A stretch of DNA of 64,000 bases from UTCFX2 sp002050125 (GTDB lineage Bacteria; Chloroflexota; Anaerolineae; Anaerolineales; UBA4823): assembly GCA_027494035.1 (NCBI GenBank), contig JAOSJQ010000001.1:2480001-2544000 (forward strand). The letters run 5' to 3'. Below are positions 45,727 to 53,140 of the stretch, in pieces (the stretch's first letter is position 1; each line of letters begins with the position of its first letter). Position numbers and translations under genes: made by a program. The notes beneath the pieces are model-generated. The model made no database searches and was not told where the DNA came from. It saw nothing but the letters and a program-made list of their open reading frames with translations.

Positions 45727-45912
45727 CTAGCTTGGGATGTACAGCCGCTGCCCGGGGAAGATCAGGTTCGGGTTGGGACCGATGGTGCGCAAGTTTGACT
45801 GATAGACTGCGGTCACGCTGGTGCCAAAGCGGGAGGCGATGCTGCTCAGGTTGTCGCCGGACTGCACGACATAGCAGGCTGAACCAGATCGCAGGTTTGT
45901 TTTCAGTTTCAT
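45727..45912 (-). CDS. small single-LysM protein
   Basis: A 61-residue protein that is nearly all one LysM module (YVVQSGDNLSSIASRFGTSV, then LIFPGQRLYIPS). LysM binds peptidoglycan or chitin. There is no signal peptide; the N-terminus MKLKTNLRSG resembles that of the next gene (MKTRTSIHAG). AAGGAG before ATG 45912 fixes the start; longer in-frame upstream sequence overlaps the next gene and is rejected. It is the last of three consecutive tiny genes. Confidence 0.78.
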   Translation of the reverse strand: MKLKTNLRSGSACYVVQSGDNLSSIASRFGTSVTAVYQSNLRTIGPNPNLIFPGQRLYIPS

Positions 45913-45922
45913 GTCAGGCTCC

Positions 45923-46147
45923 TTATCCGCACCAACCGCTGCGATCGGGGTAGGTGCTGCCAATCCAAGTTCCGCCTTCGTTCGGGTTCCAGACGCCCCC
46001 ATTGACGGGCGGGGTGACGTTGCTGCCCTGCGCGAGGCAGTTTTCAACCTGGCGGCGCATCGCCAGGGCGCGCTGCATAAAGTGCTGCGTCTCGGGGCTG
46101 CAGCCCTGGGGTCCTACGCCGGCATGGATCGAGGTTCGTGTTTTCAT
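45923..46147 (-). CDS. small Cys-containing protein of unknown function
   Basis: A 74-residue product starting MKTRTSIHAG with Cys at 16, 37 and 73; a helical middle (TQHFMQRALAMRRQVENCL) and a Gly/Trp/Asn-rich tail ending GWCG. AAAGGAG ahead of ATG 46147 is strong. No signal peptide. I recognise no family. The shared MKxxT start with its neighbour and the small, tail-variable shape could mean secreted or modified peptides, but no modification enzyme is beside it. Confidence 0.65.
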   Translation of the reverse strand: MKTRTSIHAGVGPQGCSPETQHFMQRALAMRRQVENCLAQGSNVTPPVNGGVWNPNEGGTWIGSTYPDRSGWCG

Positions 46148-46174
46148 AGTATTTTCTCCTTTTGCTCCAGGCGG

Positions 46175-46360
46175 CTATTCACAGCCGATTCGCCGGGCGT
46201 AATCGCGCCAGTAGTTGAGCTCTCTGCGCCAGTATTGGATGCCCAACTCGCATCCACTCGCGGCGCCCATTCGCAGCCCGCTACGCACCGGCAGACCCGC
46301 CGGGCGGGGCGTCGCTGGGCGCGGTTCGCCGCTTCGGGTGGTATTTTGAAGGTCTTTCAT
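46175..46360 (-). CDS. small Cys-containing protein of unknown function
   Basis: A 61-residue product from ATG 46360 (GGAGG lies eight bases ahead). It has MKDLQNTTRSG at the start, a Pro/Arg-rich stretch, then GAASGCELGIQYWRRELN and a C-terminal RRIGC. Its two Cys flank a predicted amphipathic helix. An upstream in-frame ATG at 46429 overlaps a likely extended -10 box (TGATAGAAT), so the shorter form is preferred. Function unknown; first of three tandem small genes. Confidence 0.62.
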   Translation of the reverse strand: MKDLQNTTRSGEPRPATPRPAGLPVRSGLRMGAASGCELGIQYWRRELNYWRDYARRIGCE

Positions 46361-46521
46361 ACGGATTTCCTCCATCTTGAAGTCAGGATTGCCAGGGTCA
46401 GGTCGACTTATTCGGGCGGATTCTATCATGCCCGCTCCAGGGCGGCATCGGATTTTTGACGTAAAAACTCACCCCCAATTTTTGAGCATTTTTATGACCC
46501 GCCGGGCCATTCGATAGCGCC

Positions 46522-46824
46522 TCACTCCGGGCATTGGATCGTGATGTAATCCAACGCCTGGCGGGTTTTTTGCACCAGGTCGATTTCGTCCGCTTCGGCG
46601 CCGACCCAGGCGCGCACGGGCGCGGTGTTGACGTTCAGGACGAACAGCAGCAGCTCGCCGGGCAGGTCAAATTCGAGCAGCGCCGCAAACGCGGCGTAAT
46701 TGCGCCCGTCGTCGAGCAGAACCTGCACGCCGGGCAGGGGCTCTGGCGGCGCTTGCGCGCGGTCTTGCACGATCAGCAGCAGCTCAGCGTCCAGGTCGCC
46801 GCGGTGATCCGAGAAGTCCTGCAG
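46522..46824 (-). pseudogene. 3' part of a small chromosomal gene split by the integron segment
   Basis: About 100 codons ending QCPE at 46522, beginning at the junction CTGCAG. The content is hydrophobic-acidic (DAELLLIVQDRAQ, LLEFDLPGELLLFVLNVNT) with no family I know. Joined at TGCAG to the fragment at 51638-51717 it makes one in-frame protein of about 125 residues (see the other half). An apparent start further upstream lies in integron sequence and is artificial. Confidence 0.65.
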
Positions 46825-47345
46825 GGCGCGGCGGCATGGTTGTACGATCATGCATTCCTTTTGGGTCACGCACGATAATCTGGTGTTGTTCAAAATCAAC
46901 ATCTTTTACCCGCAGACGTAGGCACTCCACCAAACGCAAGCCGCAGCCATACAATAACTGAGCCATCAGCAGGGTTTCTCCGCTCATCTGGCGCAGTACT
47001 CGCTCGACCTCAGCCTTTGAAAGCACCGTCGGTAGATGTTTTAGCCTTCTCGCCTGGACTGACTGGAATGTCAAATCGAGGGGTAAGTCAAGCACTTCAC
47101 GGTACAAAAAAGAAGTGCGCTCAAGGCCTGGTTTTGAGTTGATGCAGCAACTTTTTTGGTGGTAGCCAAATAGGTGAGAAATTGTTCAATCTCTGAGCCC
47201 CCATTTCGTTCGGATGGCGCTTGTTGTGGAACAGGATGTACTGTTTGATCCAATAGAGATACGATTTCTCAGTCCGGTAGGCGTAATTCTTCAACCGCAG
47301 CCTGTCGCGGACCTGGTCAAGGAGTCTTTTTTTCGGTGGAAGCAT
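46825..47345 (-). pseudogene. intI: integron integrase, C-terminally truncated and frameshifted
   Basis: ATG 47345 has a perfect GGAGGTGATC Shine-Dalgarno. The sequence reads PPKKRLLDQVRDRLRLKNYA, TEKSYLYWIKQYILFHNKRHP (the SAM-like core-binding domain of IntI), then, after frame changes at the C5 run 47198-47202 and A6 run 47106-47111, QNQALSALLF, LYREVLDLPLDLTF and LLYGCGLRLVECLRLRVKDVDF with the first catalytic Arg. Homology stops near KGMHDRTTM; the HxxR and Tyr catalytic motifs and the IntI extra domain are missing. The frameshifts may be sequencing errors, but the truncation is real, so it cannot recombine. Confidence 0.85.
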
Positions 47346-47359
47346 GGATCACCTCCCGA

Positions 47360-47388
47360 TTTACGAATCCAGCATTATCAAATATAAT
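47360..47388 (+). promoter_or_regulatory. candidate cassette promoter (Pc) in the attI region
   Basis: TTTACG (47360-47365) and a perfect TATAAT (47383-47388), 17 bases apart, point into the cassette array. In known integrons Pc lies in intI or attI and drives the first cassettes. The attI recombination point is the G at 47445. Confidence 0.55.
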
Positions 47389-47492
47389 GTTCATATGGGA
47401 CTATATATAGCTAAATATGCCGCAAGATGGCGTGTTAAGCACTAGTTAGGCAGTGACCGAATCTATTCACGCCCATAAGGAGGTTTACTACA

Positions 47493-48239
47493 TTGGATAT
47501 TCCACGGATCTTCAACATCACCGAAAGTGCTCACCGTATCCATGACCCGTTCACACCCGAAAAGCTCGCCACTCTTGGCGCGGCGCTGCGTCTGGAAAGG
47601 GGGACCCGAGTGCTCGACCTCGGTAGCGGTTCGGGGGAGATGCTGTGCACCTGGGCACGCGATTATGGAGTCATCGGCGCCGGTATCGACATGAGCCAGC
47701 TATTCACCGAGCAAGCGAAACTCCGCGCTGAAGAACTCGGTGTCGCTGATCAAGTCAAGTTCATTCATGGCGATGCTGCCGGCTTCGTCTCTGACGAGCA
47801 GGCTGGTGTGGCAGCCTGTCTCGGCGCCACGTGGATCGGCGGGGGCGTCAGCGGAACTATCGAACTTCTAGCGCAGAGCCTCTGCCCGGGAGGGATCATC
47901 CTCATCGGAGAGCCCTACTGGCGGCAGTTACCGCCGACGGAAGATGTTGCCAAAGGGTGTCTGGCCCACTCAATCTCCGACTTTCTCATGCTTCCAGAAC
48001 TTCTCGCGTCTTTCGGCCACATTGGCTACGACGTAGTTGAAATGGTTCTAGCTGACCAAGATGGTTGGGATAGATACGAGGCGGCCAAGTGGCTCACCAT
48101 GCGCCGATGGCTTGAAGCCAATCCCGGCGACGAGTTAGCCAAAGAGGTTCGAGCTAAACTAACCTCGGAACCCGAGCGCTACGCCGCTTACACGCGTGAA
48201 TACCTGGGCTGGGGCGTGTTCGCGTTGATGAAGCGGTGA
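47493..48239 (+). CDS. cassette 1: class I SAM-dependent methyltransferase
   Basis: The 248-residue protein shows the SAM-binding motif VLDLGSGSGEMLCTWARD, GIDMSQLFTEQAKLRAEELG (motif II), FIHGDAAGF (motif III) and a beta4-type VAACLGATWIGGG. TTG 47493 is used because AAGGAGG precedes it at 47477. It fills the first cassette (start GTTAGGC at 47445). Methyltransferases of this kind are common integron cargo; substrate unknown. Composition is intermediate between chromosome and the later cassettes. Confidence 0.83.
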   Translation: MDIPRIFNITESAHRIHDPFTPEKLATLGAALRLERGTRVLDLGSGSGEMLCTWARDYGVIGAGIDMSQLFTEQAKLRAEELGVADQVKFIHGDAAGFVSDEQAGVAACLGATWIGGGVSGTIELLAQSLCPGGIILIGEPYWRQLPPTEDVAKGCLAHSISDFLMLPELLASFGHIGYDVVEMVLADQDGWDRYEAAKWLTMRRWLEANPGDELAKEVRAKLTSEPERYAAYTREYLGWGVFALMKR

Positions 48240-48284
48240 TGAGGGGATTACCGGGCGACTCAGAAAGCGGGGAAAATCCAATCA

Positions 48285-48409
48285 TGCCTAACAAGGGCAT
48301 GCACCCGACCCCCTACCGCTCTATTTTTCAAAGGTTCTGCGCCAGCAAAGGCGCTTGTAGGTGATAGGAGTCTTGCTGGCCCGGTGTCGGGTGATGCGCA
48401 CGGTTGGGC
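48285..48409 (+). repeat. attC site 1 (cassette recombination site)
   Basis: Begins with core GCCTAAC (48285-48291) and ends with GTTGGGC (48403-48409). The inner arms GCATGCACCCGAC and GTCGGGTGATGC are complementary apart from one unpaired G, the extrahelical base typical of attC. GCCTAAC is the exact complement of GTTAGGC at the start of its cassette (47445-47451). Confidence 0.88.
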
Positions 48410-48455
48410 GGCTACAATAACTTTTATGGGTACTATACAATCAAGGAGATACGTT

Positions 48456-49040
48456 ATGACATTCATTAAGACAGTTTCAGAAGAACAGGCAGAAGGCTTA
48501 GTCCAAGACCAATATCAAGCCGCCCAGAAAAATAACGGTTATGTGCCAAACTATGTTAAAGCCTTTAGTTTACGTCCTGAAGTTTATGACGCTTGGACAA
48601 AACTCATTGGCGCAATTCGCTCCAAAATGAGATTGCGCCGCTATGAGTTGGTAACTTTCGCATCTGCACTGGCGCTTGAATGTACTTATTGAATGCTTGC
48701 GCACGGAGCGTTGCTCCGCAAAAATTTCTTTAGCGCCGATCAATTAGCGGCAATTGTTAAAGATTTTCGCAATGCCGACCTTCCTCCCGAAGAAGTCGCG
48801 GTGATGTCTTTTGCTCAAAAGGTTATTGCCAAAGCAGGTCAGGTAAGCGAAAGTGACTTCGATGACTTACGCGCCTATGGCTTCTCTGATGAAGAAATTC
48901 TCGATGTTGTATTAGCAAGTACGGCTCGCAGTTTCTTTAGTAAGACATTAGACGCAATAAACGCAAAACCTGATGAAGCATATTTAGAACTTGAACCTGA
49001 ACTTATCCAACTATTCACTGTAGGTCGCCCGTTTCCATAG
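48456..49040 (+). CDS. cassette 2: AhpD-like/carboxymuconolactone-decarboxylase-family protein, candidate selenoprotein (UGA = Sec79)
   Basis: AAGGAG (48443-48448) precedes ATG 48456. The frame has YVPNYVKAFSLRPEVYDAWT, then RLRRYELVTFASALALECTY, an in-frame TGA (48690-48692), then MLAHGALLRKNFFSADQLAA, DEEILDVVLASTARSFFSKT to a TAG at 49038. In the peroxidase-related AhpD family the position after CTY is the conserved redox Cys of CxxC, followed by xLAHG. TGA exactly there, one base from TGC/TGT, with open frame both sides and a hairpin just downstream, fits selenocysteine. A nonsense mutation is the alternative. Product 194 residues. Confidence 0.75.
48690..48718 (+). promoter_or_regulatory. 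candidate bacterial SECIS element downstream of UGA
   Basis: CGGAGC (48704-48709) pairs perfectly with GCTCCG (48713-48718) with loop GTT. The loop begins 18 bases after the UGA and its first base is G, matching the spacing (about 16-37) and loop rule described for bacterial SECIS elements. The stem lies in coding sequence for conserved residues AHGALLR, so it could also be chance. Confidence 0.6.
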
Positions 49041-49085
49041 AGATTATTGTGAATGGATCAAAACATCGAACTCGGCACAACCGCC

Positions 49086-49214
49086 GCCCAACAAAGCGTG
49101 CACCTGACGTGTGGGATTCTGCAGCATTTTCGAGTATTTTTCTGGCTTCGAGTTTTTTCTGCTCCCAAGCAGAGTCCACACCCGCCCACACGCAGGTAAC
49201 GCCAGCCGTTAGCC
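49086..49214 (+). repeat. attC site 2
   Basis: 129 bases from core GCCCAAC (49086-49092) to GTTAGCC (49208-49214). GCCCAAC is the complement of GTTGGGC that opens cassette 2 at 48403. The arms AAGCGTGCACCTGACGTGTGGG and CCCACACGCAGGTAACGC pair with two interruptions. Nearly the same sequence recurs as attC 3. Confidence 0.9.
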
Positions 49215-49289
49215 ACCTTCCTTGCAAACCATGAAAACAATCAATGAGTTTCCAAAATCCGTAATTGAAAAACTTGGTTATTATGCTAG

Positions 49290-50473
49290 CCACCTGACAC
49301 TTTGGTCTCATTGCTGACAGGACAACAGAATTTGAAACGAATGGGCATTGATCAATTGTCTCTCCAGGTAGCGCAAGCCGATCTGAAAGACACTCAAGTC
49401 GCGGCGATCTTTACGATCCACCAGATGGCGGAGACCGGCTCGGATCGTGCGGGTGCCCACGGCCATGCACCAGACGTACAAAAATACGACCGCCAGGGTC
49501 AAACGCGACAAACGCCGGGCATGGCGCAACATCGTGCTTTCCAGGTCAAAGCCATGTCGTTTCAAATCGCCAAACATCTCTTCCGTCCACATCCGGCGCC
49601 CATACGCCTGCAATGCCATGCGCCGATCCGGCAAATTGGTGGCCAGGCACCACGGTTCGTTTTCGCCGACTTGCCAATGGATCAGCAAGTTGACCGGGTA
49701 AATGGCGCTTTCGGTCAGATAACCTTTTCCCAACCAGCGGCTTTGTCCAGCCTTTTCAACCCGTTTGCCAAAGTCCTGCCACTCTGTTTCGTGTGCCAAA
49801 CAGGTATGCGTGCTCGTTTTTTGCCGCAACACATAGTCCCAGTGCCATTGGTCCAACTGTCTGAGCACTTCGACCGCTCCAAATTCGCAATCACCCACCA
49901 ACAGCACCGCAATTCCTTTGGGCAACAAGCTGTGGACGTAGCGCAGCAAGGACAGCTGCAAGTAGGCGGTGCTGTGTCCTTTGACATGGCGTACCCAGGT
50001 CCAGGCGATCGGAATGGCGCGATGGCGATAGGCCAGCGACACCATCAAAAGCTGGTAGGTAAAGCCAACTTTGGTTCCGTCCACGATCAAACGGATCTGA
50101 TGCCCCGAAGCCGCCTGGGCTGCAATCCACTGCCTGGTAATGGGTTCGTACCAATCGCACATGCAAGGCCTCATTATCCAGAAAGCGGCTCAAGCGCCGG
50201 GTCCAACTGAGCAACTTGGTCGTACTTGGGATTTTGCCAGCGATCCGGCTCAAACACACCGAACGGCTTTGGTGGATCCCCACCAGCAGCCAGGCAAAGT
50301 TGCGAAGCTGAGTAATCCGTTGGGTGGGACGCAGTTCCCGAAGGCGTTGAAACCAAGTATGATAGAGCGTGTTGATCGGCATTTGGATACTCCTTGGGTA
50401 AAAAGGTTTGGACAAAACGCATTTTACCGGGGTCCGTTGCCGATCAACTATTCTGTTGTTAAAGTGTCAGGTC
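49290..50473 (-). mobile_element. IS4-type insertion sequence
   Basis: Ends carry inverted repeats: left ACCTGACACTTT (49292-49303) and right AAAGTGTCAGGT (50461-50472). GCTAG is repeated directly outside both ends (49285-49289 and 50474-50478), a 5-bp target duplication. It contains one - strand transposase gene. About 1.2 kb, a common IS4-family size. Confidence 0.87.
49308..50382 (-). CDS. IS4-family DDE transposase (1-nt frameshift)
   Basis: ATG 50382 has AGGAG ahead. The product starts INTLYHTWFQRLRELRPTQR, has SRFLDNEALHVR, then shifts frame near 50155-50160 and continues DWYEPITRQWI, LIVDGTKVGFTYQLLMVSLAYR (first catalytic Asp) and TEEMFGDLKRHGFDLEST (the catalytic Glu region, YREK-like position). 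About 355 residues when joined. The shift is not in a homopolymer, so a real inactivating mutation is possible. Confidence 0.83.
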
Positions 50474-51165
50474 GCTAGTTATTATGTTTACTTGTTAATT
50501 GACCCCGAAACCGACAAGGTTTTTTATGTTGGTAAAGGCACTGGAAACCGAATATTTGCCCATATCAACAATGCAATTTCTTCGCCGCTTGAAAGCGACA
50601 AACTCGATAAAATCCGCTTGATTCATTCAAAAGGTTTGCAGGTCAAACATTCAATTGTCAGGCACGGTCTTACTGAAAAAGAAGCCTTTGAAGTTGAAGC
50701 GGCTTTGATAGATTTTATTGACATTCGAGACTTAACAAATATTGTTGTCGGTCATCATTCCTACAATCATGGTCTTATGAGCATTACAGAAATTATTGCT
50801 CAATACAATGCCCCAGATATTGAAATTGCCGAGCCTGTTATTTTGATTACTGTCAATCGGTTGTACAGGCGCAACATGAATGATGATGAACTTTACGAAA
50901 TAACTCGTGGTAATTGGGTTGTGGGTGAACGAAGGAACAAGGCAAAGTTTGCATTCTCTGTTTATAATGGTGTTGTCAGGCAGGTTTACGAAATTCAAAA
51001 GTGGTTTCCCATCAAAGCACGAAGTCAAGACGCAAAAACACAAGACCGCTGGCGATTTACAGGTATTGTTGCCAAAGATTTACAACATTATGTCGGTGGA
51101 TGTGTTGAAAAATACATTAGGGCGCAAAACCCCATAAAATATGTTAACTGTTAAACCAAAACGGT

Positions 51166-51294
51166 GGCTAACAAAGCGTGCACCTGACGTGTGGGATTCT
51201 GCGGCATTTTCAGGCATTTTTCTGGCTTCGAGTTTTTCCTGCTCCCAAGCGTTGTCCACGCCCGCCCACACGCAGGTAACGCAAACCGTTGGCA
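51166..51294 (+). repeat. attC site 3
   Basis: 129 bases from core GGCTAAC (51166-51172) to GTTGGCA (51288-51294), near-identical to attC 2 over most of its length. GGCTAAC is the exact complement of GTTAGCC, the start of cassette 3 at 49208. Confidence 0.9.
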
Positions 51295-51348
51295 CGCCCC
51301 TTGCACAATGAAGGTTTATTGGTTTTCAAGTCTGCTAAAATAAGCGTT

Positions 51349-51666
51349 ATGATTAAACTTGTCGCAATGGATATTGATAATACATTGACAAGCCCAGATG
51401 GTGCAATTGATACTTCTGTCATTGGGGCTATTCAAAAACTCTATTTTAATGGGATACATATCGCTCTTGTTTCTGCCCGCTCGCTTCAAGGAATCGACTC
51501 TATTGCTAATCTTCTAGGAATAAAGGCTCACCAAATAGCGAATTTAGGAGCAATTATCCGAACTGCTACCGTCCATGAATTACAAAGATTAACAATAAAC
51601 ATTGATATAGCGCGCGACATTGCAAAAATCGGCGATTTGCAGCGTTGCCCCGCTGAGCGTCTTTAG
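51349..51666 (+). pseudogene. cassette 4: HAD-superfamily (Cof-type) phosphatase, truncated
   Basis: From ATG 51349 the sequence IKLVAMDIDNTLTSPDG holds the HAD catalytic DxD, followed by ALVSARSLQGIDSIANLLG (motif II Ser region). After about 96 codons, at 51637, it runs into the GC-rich chromosomal fragment and stops at 51664. The cassette should have its own attC with TGCCAAC; none is seen, so its 3' end was lost with the segment's right boundary. Confidence 0.77.
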
Positions 51667-51717
51667 CTCATACGACGGCGCCGGCGGTTCATCCGGCTCA
51701 AATTGGATCCAAGTCAT
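51638..51717 (-). pseudogene. 5' part of the small chromosomal gene split by the integron segment
   Basis: ATG 51717 opens MTWIQFEPDEPPAPSYELKT and continues LSGATLQ to the junction CTGCA at 51642-51638. Fused at CTGCA to 46824 and onward it continues in frame as DFSDHRGDLDAELLLIVQ. It lies 38 bases after the ZIP transporter stop on the same strand, so it was probably the next gene in that operon. No known domain is recognised. Confidence 0.62.
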
Positions 51718-51755
51718 CAGCGAGTTCCATAAAACATAGGCGTTTCCGCCGCGTC

Positions 51756-52574
51756 TCAGCCGAGCGCCACGTCGAGCGCCATCATCACCGCAAAGCCGAG
51801 CATTGTGCCGAACGTGGCGACGTGGGTGTTCTGGCTTAACTGCGATTCGGGGATGAGTTCTTCGACCACCACGTAGATCATCGCCCCCGCCGCAAACGCC
51901 AGCGCATACGGCAGGATGGGGCGCATGAGCAGCACCGCCGCCGCGCCCACGATCCCCGCCATGGGTTCGACGATGCCCGAAAGCTGACCGTAAAAGAACG
52001 CCTTCCAGCGGCTGAAGTTCTCGCGCCGCAGCGGCATCGCCACCGCTACGCCTTCGGGGAAATTCTGCAAGCCGATGCCCAGCGCGAGCGCCCCTGCCCC
52101 AGCCAGGCTGGCGGAGGGGATGCCCGCGCCGACCGCCCCGAACGCGACGCCCACCGCCAGCCCCTCGGGAATGTTGTGCAGCGTAATCGCCATGACGAGC
52201 AGCACGCTGCGCTGCCAGGAGGTCTTGATGCCTTCCGCCTGGTCAAGCGGAAACCCCAGGTGCAGGTGGGGCATAAGGTGGTCGACGATGAACAGGAAGC
52301 CGCCGCCGAGCATAAACCCCGTCACCGCCGGGATCCAGCCAGCCACGCCGTTCTCCTCGGAAAGCTCGATGGCGGGGGCGAGCAAGGACCAGAAGCTGGC
52401 TGCGATCATCACGCCCGCCGCAAAACCGAGCATGCCGTCCAGCAGTTGGCGGTTGATTTCCTTAAAGAAAAATACCGCCGCAGCTCCGAGTGCGGTGACA
52501 AAATAGGTGAAGCCGGTTGCCAGCAAGGCTTGCAGGATTGGGTTGAGCGCTGAAAACCAGGTAACGAAGGTCAT
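51756..52574 (-). CDS. ZIP-family divalent metal transporter
   Basis: A 272-residue protein with eight hydrophobic segments. Helix IV TLHNIPEGLAVGVAFG and helix V GLQNFPEGVAVAMPLRRE hold the His/Glu metal sites of ZIP proteins, and HLMPHLHLG is a His-rich loop. The subgroup is like E. coli ZupT and GufA. It would import zinc or iron. No metal-regulator site was recognised upstream. Confidence 0.9.
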   Translation of the reverse strand: MTFVTWFSALNPILQALLATGFTYFVTALGAAAVFFFKEINRQLLDGMLGFAAGVMIAASFWSLLAPAIELSEENGVAGWIPAVTGFMLGGGFLFIVDHLMPHLHLGFPLDQAEGIKTSWQRSVLLVMAITLHNIPEGLAVGVAFGAVGAGIPSASLAGAGALALGIGLQNFPEGVAVAMPLRRENFSRWKAFFYGQLSGIVEPMAGIVGAAAVLLMRPILPYALAFAAGAMIYVVVEELIPESQLSQNTHVATFGTMLGFAVMMALDVALG

Positions 52575-52660
52575 GTTGTCCTCTTTGGCTTCGATTCTTG
52601 AAGGCGGTCCAGCCAGCCCCGCGCGGATGATTATACTCAGAATCCGGTATAATTCCAGCT

Positions 52661-53140
52661 ATGACCGGCAAGCTGTCTCATCTCGATGCGCAGGGACGGG
52701 CGAGCATGGTGGACGTCGGCGCCAAACCGGAAAGCGAACGCATGGCGGTCGCCCGCGGCGAGGTGGCGATGCAGCGCGAGACGCTGGAGATGGTGCGGAC
52801 GGGGACGCTCAAAAAGGGCGACCTGCTCACCACCGCCCAACTGGCGGGCGTGATGGCGGCAAAACGCACCGCCGAGTTGATCCCGCTCTGCCACCCGCTG
52901 CCGCTCACGCACATCGAGGTGCAGCTCGAACTGGACGACGCCCTGCCGGGGGTGCAGATCCGCGCCGCGGCACGCACGACCGCTAAAACCGGGGTCGAGA
53001 TGGAAGCGCTGACCGCGGTGGCGGTGGCTGCCCTCACGGTTTACGACATGGCAAAAGCGGTCGAGAAAACGATGCGTATCCAGAACATCCGGCTGGTGGA
53101 AAAGCGCGGCGGGGCGAGCGGAGACGTTCTGAATGAATAA
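52661..53140 (+). CDS. moaC: cyclic pyranopterin monophosphate synthase
   Basis: A 159-residue enzyme of molybdenum cofactor synthesis, acting after MoaA. MVDVGAKPESERMAVARG, GVMAAKRTAELIPLCHPLPLTH and KTGVEMEALTAVAVAALTVYDMAKA match the family, with the catalytic Lys and Asp-Met residues. It overlaps moaDE by eight bases. moaA is not in the window. Confidence 0.94.
   Translation: MTGKLSHLDAQGRASMVDVGAKPESERMAVARGEVAMQRETLEMVRTGTLKKGDLLTTAQLAGVMAAKRTAELIPLCHPLPLTHIEVQLELDDALPGVQIRAAARTTAKTGVEMEALTAVAVAALTVYDMAKAVEKTMRIQNIRLVEKRGGASGDVLNE

Larger units (their letters stand above)
49231..51154 (+). pseudogene. cassette 3: GIY-YIG nuclease-like protein, interrupted by an insertion sequence
   Basis: ATG 49231 opens 18 codons (MKTINEFPKSVIEKLGYY) up to 49289; the frame resumes at 50474 as AS-YYVYLLIDPETDKVFYVGKG and runs to TAA 51154. 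Joined, the product is about 244 residues: a GIY-YIG domain (YVYLLID, FYVGKGTGNR) with a long C-terminal extension (DEL YEITRGNWVVG, KARSQDAKTQDRWRFTG). The split occurs inside a codon at the duplicated GCTAG. Sequence is strongly AT-rich for the window. Inactive as it stands. Confidence 0.83.
46825..51637. mobile_element. integron segment: truncated integrase, attI region and four gene cassettes
   Basis: From left to right: a leftward integron-type integrase lacking its C-terminus, a 100-base attI/promoter gap, then cassettes starting at 47446, 48404, 49209 and 51289, bounded by attC sites at 48285-48409, 49086-49214 and 51166-51294. Each complete cassette begins with the complement of its own attC first core (GTTAGGC/GCCTAAC, GTTGGGC/GCCCAAC, GTTAGCC/GGCTAAC). 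Base composition is visibly more AT-rich than the flanks. Both ends meet chromosome at TGCAG (46820-46824 and 51638-51642), which reads as a short duplication or microhomology. Confidence 0.88.

Noticed and set aside
48384..49040. Two separate short genes, 48384-48692 and 48693-49040
   Set aside because: They are in one frame, separated by a single TGA, and each holds half of one AhpD-like domain; the second has no ribosome-binding site.
50150..50165. Programmed frameshift in the IS4-type transposase
   Set aside because: No slippery heptamer is present and IS4-family transposases are normally one frame; mutation or error is more likely.
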